A DNA stretch of 64,000 bases, from positions 3,224,001 to 3,288,000 of the forward strand of contig NC_064678.1 in assembly GCF_023278565.1 (NCBI RefSeq). Reading direction: 5' to 3'. Below the pieces are notes generated by a model. That model had not been told where the DNA came from, ran no database searches, and was given only the letters and a program-made list of their open reading frames with translations. The stretch's first letter is position 1. Every line of letters begins with the position of its first letter. This stretch comes from Colletotrichum lupini. Its lineage: Eukaryota; Ascomycota; Sordariomycetes; Glomerellales; Glomerellaceae. Made by a program: the position numbers and the translations under genes. Shown in pieces: positions 23,665 to 35,580 of the stretch.

Positions 23665-25937
23665 ATGGCAGCAATCCAATATGCGCCCTTCTCCTCCGAG
23701 ATCGAATTGCCGTTTTACGCAGCCCTCTTCTCCTCAAAGCTCGAACATGACAAGCTAGACGACTCAGCGCGCCGCGTGCTTGGCCAGTACACTGCCCTGC
23801 CTGTCGAGCCAGGCCAGAGCTGCAAGATGTCCATTCTTGGGAATGCCCTCACTAGCGACCAGTAAGGCGCTCTCGCAGATCTTTAGGACTGCTTCACGTA
23901 GATCAGGCTGGGACTGACGGGGAGAACAGGCCCAACGATGAGCATGTCCGCGCCGAGGGCTTCATCAAAAACGTCAATACGATCGAGGACTTCAAGAATA
24001 CGGACAAACAAGCCATGCTGAAAATGGCAGCGAGACATGTAAGCCGAAATCGTAGTTGCATTAGTACTTGAGCGAGCTCTGACGATTGCCTTCCCAGGTA
24101 TGGGACGCCATAAACGACGGCACCATCTACTCCGTACCCTCCCTCCTCTCCTCCTTTACGATCCTCTCATACGCCGACTTGAAGAAATACAAGTTCACAT
24201 ACTGGTTCGCGTTCCCAGCGCTGCACTCAGACCCTCAGTGGAAGCGTACAGGACCGATCGGCCGCCTTGACCCTAAGGAGAGCACGGCACTGGTCGATCG
24301 AGTGGGCACATGGCAAGCCAACCGCGACAAGAGGCAGAACGGATTCTTCCTCGCCAAGAAGGCGAGAGGTGTGGATGTCAGCGATTTGGATAAGGATGCG
24401 AATAGCGACCTCCACGACCTCAACGATACGTTTGGCTATGTGTGGGAAGTTGCCAACCTCGGAGAGTTCGAGAATGGCTTCTTCGACGACGTTGCCGAGG
24501 AGGACCGATATGTTTCATTTGTCGACCCTTCGACGTACCCCGAAAACCCTTCATGGCCACTGCGAAACCTTCTCTGGCTTGTTCGGCAGCGGTTCCGGCA
24601 GACCAAGGTCCAGATCTTGTGTTACCGCGATATCAGATCTAGCAGGCATGCGGCTAGAAGCATTATTCTGCCGTTGGAGATGGATCCAGTTGAGCCACTT
24701 GCGGTGGCTGAAATGCCCAAGGTCACAGGCTGGGAGCGAGACGGAGAGGGCAAGCTACGAGCTAGGATCGCCAACCTCGGGGAGTACATGGACCCAACGC
24801 GACTGGCCGATCAGTCCGTGGACCTGAACCTCAAACTCATGAAATGGAGGATTTCACCAAACCTGGACCTGGATACTATCAAATCCACCAAATGTCTATT
24901 GTTAGGTGCCGGCACGTTAGGAAGCTACGTTTCCAGAAACCTCATGGGCTGGGGTGTACGGAAGATTACATTTGTGGACTATGGACGCGTATCGTATTCG
25001 AATCCCGTGCGGCAGCCTTTGTTCGAATTCGAGGACTGCTTGGAAGGCGGAAAGTTCAAGGCGACGCGGGCGGCAGATGCCCTCAAGAGGATCTATCCCG
25101 GTGTTGAGAGCGAGGGTCACGTTTTATCGGTTCCCATGTTGGGCCACCCGTTCACGGACGAGGCTAGGAGTAAAGCGGACTACGACAAGCTGAAGCAGCT
25201 GATAGACGAGCACGACGCAATCTTCCTTCTGATGGACAGCCGAGAGTCGAGATGGCTCCCAAGTGTTCTGGGCAAAGCAAATGGCAAGATTGTGCTCAAT
25301 GCAGCGCTGGGCTTCGACTCTTTCGTCGTGATGCGGCACGGCGCTGAACCAACCGATGTTCAGCCAGAGGACAAGGAGCGCAAGACACTGGGTTGCTACT
25401 TCTGCAACGACGTAGTCACACCAGCCGACGTGAGTATACCGTGACTTCTCGAGTTTTCCTCCCACTGACAACTTGCAGTCGCAAAAAGATCAGACCCTGG
25501 ACCAACAATGTACAGTAACCAGACCCGGTGTCGCGGCGATCGCGTCAGCGCTGCTCGTTGAACTGTTCGCGAGTCTGCTTCAGCATCCCCTCAAGCAACA
25601 CGCACCGGCGCCCCAGACGTCGGCAGACGAGAAGGACCCCGTGGATCATGCCCTTGGACTTGTGCCTCATACCGTCCGCGGCTACCTGCATAACTTCAAC
25701 AACAAGGTCATTCGCGGAGAGTCGTACCCTTGCTGTAGTGCGTGTGGCCCACCGATTTTAGAGGCTTACCGAAACGACGGCTGGGGGTTCGTCAAGAAGG
25801 CGCTTTTGGAGAAGGACTTTGTCGCCGAGTTATCTGGGCTCGCAGAGGTTCAGCGGGAGGCCGAGAGGCGAGCGGCATCTATGGATTGGGAAGAGGAGGA
25901 AGATGGAGCGGATGACGGGGATGGAGAGTTGATTTGA
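23665..25937 (+). CDS. ATG7: Autophagy E1-like activating enzyme ATG7
   Basis: Activates the ubiquitin-like proteins ATG8 and ATG12 with ATP and passes them to ATG3 and ATG10 during autophagosome formation in the cytosol. Exons 23665-23861, 23930-24038, 24098-25429 and 25479-25937 give 698 aa, the usual length for fungal ATG7. The N-terminal ATG7 domain runs to about residue 330. The adenylation domain has GAGTLG (372-377) for nucleotide binding. The catalytic Cys557 lies in QQCTVTRPG, matching the conserved active-site motif. Zinc-binding pairs are CYFC (535-538) and CSAC (632-635). The acidic C-terminal tail fits the region that recruits ATG8. The ATG has a good context (caccATGg). Introns are 49-68 bp. 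Confidence 0.98.
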
Positions 25938-27077
25938 GAAGTCAGGCTCTCGTGCAATATACCAAGTATGGACGAATCTTACAATGAGCTTTCACGGCGG
26001 GATAGACGAGGCGTTCGAATTCGGGATAGGATACTGATGGCGTTTGGCATTCATAGAGTCCCTGTTGAGACTTTCTTTCCCGAGGATTCCAACTCCTAGT
26101 TTAGCCAGATGGGCGGAACATCATTTTCAGCTCATGGATGAATACTTTTTGAGCAGCTGATAGACATTATTTCAGTCCACCCATCCCACGGTGATTTCTC
26201 ATCCACCGAAATCCACGCATGTCCACAACAGAGCTCAGCGCTCACTGCTCTATCTGTAGGAACCTGCGGATAAGCATTGCGCAAACTTCGGGCCTTGATG
26301 CGAGAGGTGTGCAGATGACAGGGTTCCCCACACTAGCTGATCCTCTGCTTCCCGCCCGTGACCGAGAATGCAACCGTTCAATGACCCCCGAATCCTCAAA
26401 GTCCTGTGTTGGACTAACACATTTATGCGGCCGATACCTCCGACTCTGTTAACGACCTCGAACCTTTCAGGTACCTGCAACCTCCCCCGGCTGTTTTTCC
26501 ACAACAGCCGCAGCTTCCCCCTGACGGCACGCCCAGGGTCCCGAAGGCGCTATGGGCTACCTGAGCGTGGCGGAGGATTACCTAAGTGCGCTAAAGCACG
26601 GGGTGTGCATTTCTTTTAGTCAGGTGTGCCGGGAGGTAAGACAGAGAGCCAGCGACCATTCCAGGTTAGATGTAACACTGTGTTCCGTCCGTATTCATCT
26701 CGTCGCCGGCCGCTCTTGTGCTCTTTTTTGATATTATACCATCATCTGTATTTCATGACTCTTTTCATCCGCGTCTGTTAACCCATCTTTGCTCTTGTTC
26801 CATCGGAAGATGTAGAAAAGCCGTCGAGAGCCTGGATTCTACGTCTCGAATGCTTTGAGACTGTGTTTGGGGAGCGTGGGACGATTCTGGTGATTTGAGG
26901 TTGGAGGAGAGAAGGACGACGACCAGCGGCGGATTCATCGGGAAACTCGTTTCTGAGTTCGAGACTCATCGCCATCGTGTGTGACAGAGGTTAAGTTCGC
27001 GTTTTAATCACTACGGGCACGGGAATACCATCTCTGTGGCTCTGCACTCGCTGCAAAAGACGCTCACATCCGTGGAT
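25938..27077. other. Intergenic, no supportable gene
   Basis: About 1.1 kb between ATG7 and the MFS gene. Short frames only, with no domain or splice pattern that I can join. It should contain the ATG7 terminator and the transporter promoter. Confidence 0.5.
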
Positions 27078-29063
27078 ATGCTGCGCTCCATCATCCGGCG
27101 CCTGGCGTCGGATCAGCCCGAGTCCGTCAACGACTACATCGGCGTCGTGGTACCGCTCGAAGAAGCCCACTTGCATAGTCACTCGGCCCGGACTGGCAAA
27201 TGCGAATTCGAAGAACGGCCGAGTGAGGACGAGGACGACGACGGAGAGGATGACGGCAAGGACCAGAGTGAGAGCGCGGGGATGCTGGAGATGAGCGCCG
27301 CCGAGTATACTATCGAGGGTCTCAGAAAAGAGGTTAGGAGAGGTGGGCAAGGACGATGGACTGAGTATGAGTGTGAGTTTGAGATCTTCGACGAAGCATT
27401 TAAGAAGAACCCGATGGGTCGGTGAGATTGGTACTGATGTGGGGGACAGTGAAATCGAAGCTCATCAACAAGGCGATTCAGGATATTGGCATGGGGCGGT
27501 ATAATTGGCAGCTCTTTGTCCTTTGTGGATTTGGCTGGTTTGCGGATAAGTGAGTCTCTCTGTCACCTTATGATGAGGATAATGCTGACCTGTTTGCTAG
27601 TTTGTGGATGCACGTAAGTTCAGCTTCAGCCTGATTCCCATAAGCAGCCATGGAGTCTCCAAAGGTACTGACAACAATTTCAGGGTGTTGCACTCACTCT
27701 CCCTTCTCTGTCAGCGGAGTTTGGCATCTCAGAACAGCGTGTGCGCTACACGACGTCGTCAATATTTCTTGGACTCTGCTTTGGGTCCTTCATCTGGGGC
27801 ATCGGCTCTGATGTCTTGGGTCGTCGCATCGCCTTCAACCTCACGCTTCTCATCACAGGCGTCTTTGGCATTTTGTTGGCCTTCGCACCGACATGGGGCT
27901 GGGTGAACTTGCTCTTTGCAGCCCTCGGTTTTGGCGTCGGCGGAAATCTGCCAGTGGATGGAGCACTGTTCCTCGAATTCTTGCCGGACGCATCGAGTAG
28001 TCTACTGACGTTGCTGTCGGTGTGGTGGCCGGTCGGGCAGCTGTCTTCGTCGCTGGCGGCGTGGTATTTCATTGCCAACTGGCCTCCCGAACAGGGATGG
28101 CGGAGATTCGTTTTGACTATCGGGCTGATTACGTTCATCATGTTTATTGTTCGGTTCTTCGTATTCCGTTTGTTTGAATCTCCAAAATTCTTGCTTTCGA
28201 AAGGGCGCCAGTCGGAAGCTATTGCCGTCGTACATGGCATCGCCTTTCGCAACGGTGCGAAGACTTGGTTGACCGAGGAGGTCCTGGATGCAGTAGTCGA
28301 TGGCGTGGCAGACGAGGATGAAGACCATTCAAGGGCTGGCCGCTCAGGAGTGTTCCGCGGGTCCGGCGTCGCCGCAAACGCTCTCCGCGAGAGAATGAAG
28401 GCGTTTTCCGCAGACCGACTTCGGCCACTCTTCAAGACTCGGACCCTCGGCCTTGCCACTGTGGTGGTCTGGTTCGTTTGGGCGACAATTGGCATGGGCT
28501 ATCCCCTCTTCAACGCCTTCCTCCCGCAGTACCTCTCCCATGGCGGTGCTGCCCCTCCGCCCGAGGACTCCCCAGATGCAGGAGCGACACCAATCACGCC
28601 AGACACATATCGAACCTACGCAATCACCTCCGCCGTAGGGGTGCCAGGCAGCCTGTTGGCAGCCTATCTAGTCGATCAGAAGTCCCCCTGGCTCGGTCGC
28701 CGCGGCACGCTCGCCTGCTCGTCTTTTGTCTCGGCCATCTTCCTCTTCATGTTTGTCAAATTCGGCACCTCCCCCGCTTCTCAGCTCTTCTTCTCCTGCG
28801 TCGAGGCCTTCTCCCAGAATATCATGTACGGCGTGTTGTACGCCTTCACGCCGGAGATCTTCCCCGCGCCGGTGCGCGGGGCCGGAACCGGCGTGGCGAG
28901 CTTCTTGAACAGGGCCATGGGGCTTTTGGCGCCGTTGTTGGCGGCGAATATGCCCGGGGATGGGGTCACGACGCCGATTTATCTGTCTGGGGCGTTGATT
29001 TTGGCGGCGTTTGTCGGGATCTGTCTGATTCCCATCGAGACGAGGGGTCGGCAGAGGTTGTGA
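27078..29063 (+). CDS. Major facilitator superfamily transporter (SV2/sugar-transporter-like)
   Basis: Exons 27078-27372, 27450-27549, 27601-27613 and 27684-29063 give 595 aa. The third exon is only 13 nt. About 100 N-terminal residues are cytosolic and highly acidic (EDEDDDGEDDGKD), followed by NWQLFVLCGFGWFADNLW, the typical first membrane helix of SV2-like MFS proteins. The loop after helix 2 has the MFS motif (GSDVLGRR), and ESPKFLL after helix 6 is a sugar-porter feature. A long charged central loop joins the two six-helix halves; the second half contains PEIFPAPVRGAGTG. Start chosen as the first ATG in frame; a GTG upstream at 27036 is not needed. Substrate unknown: organic anions, carboxylates or sugars are all possible. 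Confidence 0.9.
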
Positions 29064-29193
29064 TTGTTGGGCTGTTTGAATGTAAGGGTAAAGGAGGTGT
29101 GGAAGTTCCCTGATATACAAAATTTCTTCGAAACAAGCTTTGAAGACCTGCGATTGAGCACCGAGTGCCTCGGTCTTTCTTGTTCTACATGAT

Positions 29194-30126
29194 CTACATC
29201 AATACCTTCGCAAAAGCATCCCCTAGTCCACGTTCCACCAACCACCCCTCCACAGCCTTCATATCGCCCCTGTTCGCCCTCTGTCCTCTCCTCTCACCTA
29301 CAGAGTCCGTAATCTCTGACATATCCGCAAAGACCCTCTTCGAAATGTCCTTTTCGCGATGCCTCTCGCTAACCTTTTTATGATGTGCAGGGATATCGCC
29401 CCAGCTCTCCGTCTTGATGAACTTCATGTAGTCGTCGATGCTTTGCGACCCGCCCTCCAGACACAACAATCCAGGTTTCCCGGCGTAGAGGAAGCCCGTG
29501 AGGTGGTACGCGGGCGCATTGATGATGAAGTCGTCGCGCTTGGAGCGGGTTGAGATGGAGGGGAAGTAGAACCACACCCGCACCATGGGACCTGCGTCAG
29601 CTGTGGCAGCAGCATTGGAGACTGCGGACTCGGCTTCTGCTGCTGTTTTTGCTTCTTCGAGGTACGCTACTGCTGACTCGTTTATTGCGTCTATGATGCT
29701 GAAGAGGTCGTCGTCGCCGTCTGGGATTTGGGTGTTGAGGTGGGCGGTTGCTGCGCGGTTGAGCCATGCTGGTTGGAGTATTCGGACTCTTATGCGGGGT
29801 GCTTCTTCTGGTGGCTCGTCGGCTTCGTATGAGAAGGGTACAGTGATGTCTAGTTGTAAAAGTTTTGGCGATGAGGGGTCTTGGTCCGGTTCTGGGACGG
29901 TGAGTGTGAGTAATATGGTCACTGTTGGTGCGCGGCTCAATAACAGATTTGTGGTTTCATCGCCTTGTTCTATGTGTGTTTTGAGGAGTTGTAGCGATTG
30001 TTCGGATTCCTTGTCGATTGAGACCTCATCCTCTGTGGGGTACATTGCTGTGAGGAGGTCGATTTGGCCGATTTGGTGTTCGATTAGGTCGGGTGGTAAG
30101 AGGTGCCATGATGATGCGACTGCCAT
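29194..30126 (-). CDS. RWD domain protein with C-terminal DUF1115 (RWDD2-like)
   Basis: Intronless, 310 aa. The N-terminal half (about 15-130) fits an RWD domain: IGQIDLLTAMYPTEDEV followed by alternating strands and an RILQPAWLNRA segment. The C-terminal half (about 180-260) contains WFYFPSISTRSKRDD, YHLTGFLYAGKPGLLCLEG and ESWGDIPAHHKKVSER, the conserved blocks of DUF1115 found in RWDD2A/B. RWD domains usually mediate protein contacts; the function of RWDD2 proteins is not settled. It ends 130 bp from the convergent MFS gene. Confidence 0.88.
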   Translation of the reverse strand: MAVASSWHLLPPDLIEHQIGQIDLLTAMYPTEDEVSIDKESEQSLQLLKTHIEQGDETTNLLLSRAPTVTILLTLTVPEPDQDPSSPKLLQLDITVPFSYEADEPPEEAPRIRVRILQPAWLNRAATAHLNTQIPDGDDDLFSIIDAINESAVAYLEEAKTAAEAESAVSNAAATADAGPMVRVWFYFPSISTRSKRDDFIINAPAYHLTGFLYAGKPGLLCLEGGSQSIDDYMKFIKTESWGDIPAHHKKVSERHREKDISKRVFADMSEITDSVGERRGQRANRGDMKAVEGWLVERGLGDAFAKVLM

Positions 30127-30614
30127 TGTGAATTAATCGCTGTTAACTAGCCGTTGAATATTGAAGTTCGCGACTGCTAGTTCCAGTATCTTGGTTCTCA
30201 TGACTTCCTCGTAGTATTGTTCAACGTGCCATGACTTGGTGAGTAATAGTTCATTCTGAGATATTTTCGAACCTCATTTAAGCCACACCTCTCAGCCACA
30301 TACGCCACACTTGGGAGATTCTCATGATGCTGGGCAGCTTTATGAATTATATCATTAATTGGCTGCTGAAGTGGCCTTGGAGCTTATGGAGAAATATCTC
30401 TATATCACTGAGATTGTGGATTTCACCGGTTGTAGAGGCAACGTCTGACCGCGTCCCCGTCTCGTAAGGGGCACAAGAAACAGCCACAGCAAAAGACAAG
30501 CAGTCGGATCTCACGCGGGAAGCGAGAAATTCATCCAAGTAAAGTGTGAGGTGGTGTGTCGATCGCCGAATGATGATTTCTAGCAAAAAAGTACACGGGC
30601 GTTTAATGTCTGCT
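30127..30614. other. Intergenic, no supportable gene
   Basis: About 490 bp upstream of the RWD gene and downstream of the J-domain gene; both are on the minus strand. Nothing specific recognised. Confidence 0.5.
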
Positions 30615-31772
30615 CTATCTATTACCCTTCGCACCAGCTGGTGCATCGACCCTGCGTTTCTGGAATTGCTTGCCAATCGCATCTCTGACCATCGGGTCCG
30701 CCCTGATGGTGTTCTGAACCAACCAATCTTTGACCTTGGCACGCACGTTGCTGAGAGCCTCCTTATCGCCGATGAACGGCGTCATCTCCATCTCCAACAA
30801 CCTGCTCGTCTCGCCGTCCAGACCGCGGGCCATCATCTCGAGTCGCTGTAGGCCTTCATCGACTGCGGCCGCCGAGCTCTCGGCCGCTTTTTGCGCCGCC
30901 TGGCCCTGAGAGTTCAGCAGAGGACCGAGCTGGCCGAAGGCGATGTAGATCGTGACAGCGGCCTGACGAGCGAGCGAAACCAACTGAAACTGAAGATAGG
31001 GTGGGCGGCGCAGGGCTGTGCTCAGCACTGTGTTGAAGATGGCTAGAAATGGCGGCATCTCGGGCCGAGTAACAACGATGAGCTCCGCGACGAAGAAGGT
31101 GAGAAGGGTAATCCACCGCCAGTATCGTCCCCAGTCGAGGTATCCCAGCAGACTCAAGCCGTAAGTAGCAGCCGCCGCGATGCCGTAGTACGGGATCGTT
31201 CCCTGCATAATGCCACGAGCGACAAAGTCGTGAATGGTCTTGCAGCCCTGCCAGGCGCCGACCTCAGGACCGAAGCGCTCGTAGGCGAAGCGACGGGCTG
31301 GGTCGGAGAGGGTCTCTGAGGCGGTCTTCAGGTGCATGAAGCGTGCAGCGGCGGCGCCAGTGTCAGCGCCATTTGTGCCTGCCTTGTCTGGATGGTAGAC
31401 GGCCGCGAGCCGGCGGAAGCGAGACTTGATTATGCGGACGGGGGCACTTGCAGCGACGTCGAGGTCAGTGTAGAAGGTCCCTTGCAGGCGGAGGGTGCGG
31501 TCGGCCTCAACAAGGGTGTAGAGGAGGTAGAAGGAGACGACGAGTATGTGGATTCGGCGGCGGTGGATGGCATACTTCGCGGTTCCGGGCTGAGGCTTGG
31601 GATCACCGGCGCGGATTGCCAGACCGTAGTAGATTGCTTGGACCCAGCCGGTGACTAGCTGTGAGGGATGTCAGTCGTTGCGATGCTCAATATGGAGGGG
31701 TTAGGTCGTGCGGCAGGTATCACGTACGTTGGGCAAGAAGGCCCAGCCTAGAAGGGAGAGAACATTTGACAT
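30615..31772 (-). CDS. J-domain (DnaJ-like) integral membrane protein
   Basis: Exons 31772-31728 and 31658-30615 (intron 69 bp, GTACGT..CACAG) give 362 aa. The first 15 codons form a tiny exon carrying a hydrophobic start (MSNVLSLLGWAFLPN). Membrane segments follow at about 50-70 and again between about 180 and 270. Between them lies a J domain with YHPDK, the HPD signature that stimulates Hsp70 ATPase, then FMHLKTASETLSDPARRFAYERFG, typical of helix IV. The layout (membrane anchor, J domain, more membrane segments) suggests an ER-resident Hsp40 acting with an Hsp70, with the J-domain side inferred only. No specific named orthologue can be assigned from sequence alone. Confidence 0.85.
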
Positions 31773-32830
31773 TGTGATGATCTGCGCATCCCTTTGAGGC
31801 GGTCCAAATATCTTGTGGAACGACGAGTAAGGAAGAAAGATCGCGACGTTGTCGACGGAAACCTGATCAACAGTCGATAGTTGTGATGTCAATTCGCGAC
31901 CGAGCTTACTGACTTGCTGGCGTTTTCGACCAGTGTCAACTGCCAAGAGCTGACCTCATTATTTGTGGGACCTGAAGCCAGGGCCTGATCCCTGCCATAT
32001 GGGGGACCAGCGTCTCGCTTATGTCATCTGAACTCATCATCTCATCTACCATCTGCATGAATATTCAATTTCGCAAATTGGAGGTCATCACGTGGCTATT
32101 TGACATCCTTTGGAAAGCCCTCGTCTTCCCTCGTCTCCCACTCTGAATTTTATGGAATGTTCCGTTGCTTTCCAACTTTTTATCCCTTCAATCCAGAATT
32201 TGAGCGCTGGTCAGGGGAACCGGGGCCCCAAAACTTTTACACTCGTCTTGTGTCCCAGATTCGTCGATGGCGATATTTGTTTCTCGTCTACACGTAATGC
32301 CAATCATCGCGACCTTTGAAGTGTAGAAACAGACTTCTACCAGGCATTGATTCACTAATCACTTCATGCTTATTCGAGCAATGCTTGACCGCCAATTCGA
32401 ATGTCAGACTGGAGAGTTCGAAGCTAAGGTACTCCGCAAAGCCTATGTTAGCAGTCCCCACGATAGAAGTGGACAGCGAGACATTGGGGAAGATGAAAGC
32501 TTTGATCGGTCATAGGACCTTTTCAACTCTTGGCGGTCTTCATTCTACCCTAATCTGCGGCGGAAATATCGGCCGAATCTGTTTGACCGCCTAGGTATAA
32601 TAACTCAGAAGTGAATACGACGAACCTTCTGCCCACCCTTCAAACTTCTCTATGCTCCAAGTTAAATTAGCGGAGATTTGTCCGACTAACTCGCTATCTT
32701 ATACCTCACAATTCAAGAAAGGAAAAAAGCAAGTCTATGAGCGATTGGCTTCTGGAGTCTGGCGGGGCGATAAAGCTTGAGACAAAGCTTGGCACTGGCC
32801 TGTGTATCCTGCTTCGTGGTCAGAAGGTTA
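31773..32830. other. Intergenic up to the second Copia element
   Basis: Normal base composition until about 32.8 kb. Only short unsupported frames. The boundary with the AT-rich element is abrupt at 32836. Confidence 0.5.
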
Positions 32831-32835
32831 GTTTG
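32831..32835. repeat. Left target-site duplication GTTTG
   Basis: GTTTG precedes the left LTR and is repeated exactly at 40258-40262. Confidence 0.88.
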
Positions 32836-33040
32836 TGTTAGTATCCCTATTATAGGGTAGTTAGTTCGAACCGTAGTTAACGAAGAGATTAATTAAACTA
32901 TATAAATATCTGCGTAGTAGGTATAAAAAGGAGGTTCTAACCGTAGGTTAAGCTAGCTATAATAATCATAAATAGGGCCCCTAATTAGCCCCTATATAGT
33001 TAGTTATATACCGTAGTTAAATTAGATTTCTAATTTAATA
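32836..33040 (-). repeat. Left LTR (205 bp), family 2 copy A
   Basis: Begins TGTTAGTATCC and ends TAATTTAATA; the other LTRs show that the end was probably CCGACA before mutation. All four family 2 LTRs are exactly 205 bp. A TATAAAAAGGAGG block in it is unchanged in every copy; it contains no CpA/TpG and so could not be hit by RIP. Confidence 0.9.
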
Positions 33041-34339
33041 CTAACTTTCTCTTTTTTTTATTAATTTAACCGCTATAATTAGAGGTATAATTTAACCTCG
33101 GGCCCGTTTACTAAGTCGTCTCCCTTTCCCCCTTTTCTTTACTTTTTTTATATAACTTATCCCTTTATTTATATAATAGCTTTTTTACTATTTATAAATT
33201 ACTCTAATCCTTTATTTAGTATTACTTTTATAAAAACGTTTACGAAATTATTTTTACTATTAATCTAACGGATTTCGAATATCTCGTGCCTTTTATACGA
33301 TTACTTAAGGGCTATAATATTAATTATAAGCCTCTTTTTTTTCGTTGTTCTTAATTTAACGAGGTATTTATATAATAAGTAAGAATTAATATAGATAACT
33401 ATTAAAATAAGTAAAAGGCTAATTCGATTAATAATCTTTTTTAGTATTATTAAAATCGTATAAGAGAGGTTAACGCCGTTAATTATACTATAAACCTTTA
33501 ACGCTAATATACTTCTTATTACTTACTTATTTTTAGTTAATAAGTAGTAAATTATATTATTATATATAATAAATTCGCTCTTACTTATACTCTCGTTAGC
33601 TAAGATAATAATATACCCTAATTATAAAGTAAGGTCGTTATTATTTATAAATAACTTATTAATAAAAACGTAGAGCTTACTAATTATAAGGTTAATTAAG
33701 TAATAAATAAGACCTCGATCGAGATTTATTTATTACTATTTAAGCCGTTTATTAAGTACTTTAACGTCCTATTTAATTAGATTTATAGCCTACGCTACCC
33801 TAATATAGTTAAACGTTACTTCGGGCTAATAAATACTTATAATATATACCCCTCGCATAAGCTTAGCTTTATATTATTTTTTAATATTAATTACGTTTAG
33901 ATCGACGAGGTTAATTTTCTCGCCCTACCCCTTTTATTAAAAAATAACAGTTTCCTTTTTAATTATAAAAATCCTATTATTAAATACTAAGGGGGTATTT
34001 ATTATAAAGACCTCTTTTAGCTTTATTACGAAGCCCGCTTTTTAAAGCTCCTTATTCTCCTTCTTTATAAAGTTAATATTAAATAGGCTTAATATATTAT
34101 TAGTCTATATTCCGACGATCCTAAATTAGTCGCCTTCGTACTCTATAATTAATAAGTACGGGTCGTATATAAAAATAACTATTAATAATTAATTAATATA
34201 AAAATCGTAATAAGTAGCTTATTAATAAGTACCCGATTCTACGAGCCTATATAATAACTTAAGTACTTTAATAATCGTACTTTCTAAGTACTTACTAGCT
34301 ATTTCCTTTAGTAAATAAGCTAGGATTTTCTTTATAAGC

Positions 34340-35580
34340 CCTATGGCCGATTAGGTATAGGCCTAAGTAATATTACGGCTCTAAATCTCGTATCCCTTTT
34401 TTTATAATAATACTATTAGTACTATTATTAATCGTTAGCTATAGCGCTATATAATAAGTAATTATATAAGTAGCGTCGCTTTTTTAACGTTACTATACCC
34501 CTAAATTACGTATTTAAACTTTTTATATAGCTAGGGTATTCCTTTCCTTTTAATCTTACGAACTATTCGTAATTTAAATATATAGAGGTTTATATATTTT
34601 TTTAAGTTATATAAGATAAATTAATAAACCCCTCGATCGTAAAGAGTATTTACTTCGATAAGATCTAATCCCTTATACGGCTTTTTAGTAGTTATAATTA
34701 CGCCTTCTTTACGTAGTTTAACTACTAGCTCGAAATCGGCTTTCTCTTTTACTATATAAAAAGTATTAATTACCTCGTTACTAATAATAAATTACCGTAT
34801 TAGGGCTTATTATTGTAGTCTTTTATAACGTCTTACTAATAATATTAGTACCTTTTTAGCAATTTTCTTTTTCTTATCGTTTATTAATATTACTATAACG
34901 ATTTTATTAAAGATAATTTCTTATACCTCTACCGCGGGTTATATAGTTTCCCCTAGCTTTTCTTTTTTTTATAAATTAAAAATTACCTCGTTAAGATCTA
35001 TATAATACGGTCTAATTACTATAATTAATACTTCGAATAGCTAGTTACGATCTCTCGTAACTATATAAGAGCGCTCGTTAATAAAAATTAATTTATATAG
35101 CCTAGCCTATTATTAAGTAATTTTGTACTATACTCGTATATCCGAATTTAGTAATATATCTAAATTATCCCCTATATCGGGCCTATTATACGTAGTAATT
35201 ACCTTATTAACTTACCTTTTTACGCTCACTTTACATAGTACCTATATTACTTTTTTAATTACTTAGGCTCGTTAGCTTATACCTAGCGACGGTAACGAGG
35301 CTAAGGTCGTTCTTAAATATACTTTAAATATTAATAATATTAATATAAGTCCGTTAGGCCCTATAATATCGTTATAATATTTAAGTACTATTTAAAAGCA
35401 TTCGTCGTTAATAAAATCCGGATTTTCCTCTTTAATAATTCTAAACGCCCTTTTTAATTACTAGTATGCCCTCTCTACCTTTTTAATACTATAGTACGCT
35501 TTAATAAGTACGACTTTTAGCTATATACTATAAGCCGTCGTATTATTCCTAAATTTTACTAACTTAAAGCTAGTATTAAC
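34340..35580 (-). pseudogene. Copia pol remnant (integrase end and reverse transcriptase), copy A
   Basis: Minus-strand translation keeps recognisable blocks between TAG/TAA stops: an integrase C-terminal part with KKVERAY, KEENPDFIND, YYNDIIGPNGL and VIRPYYIDL, then KLRKEGVIITTKKPYKGLDL and KYINLYIFKLRIVRKIK of the reverse transcriptase. Stops and lost glutamines and tryptophans follow RIP expectation. Confidence 0.75.
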
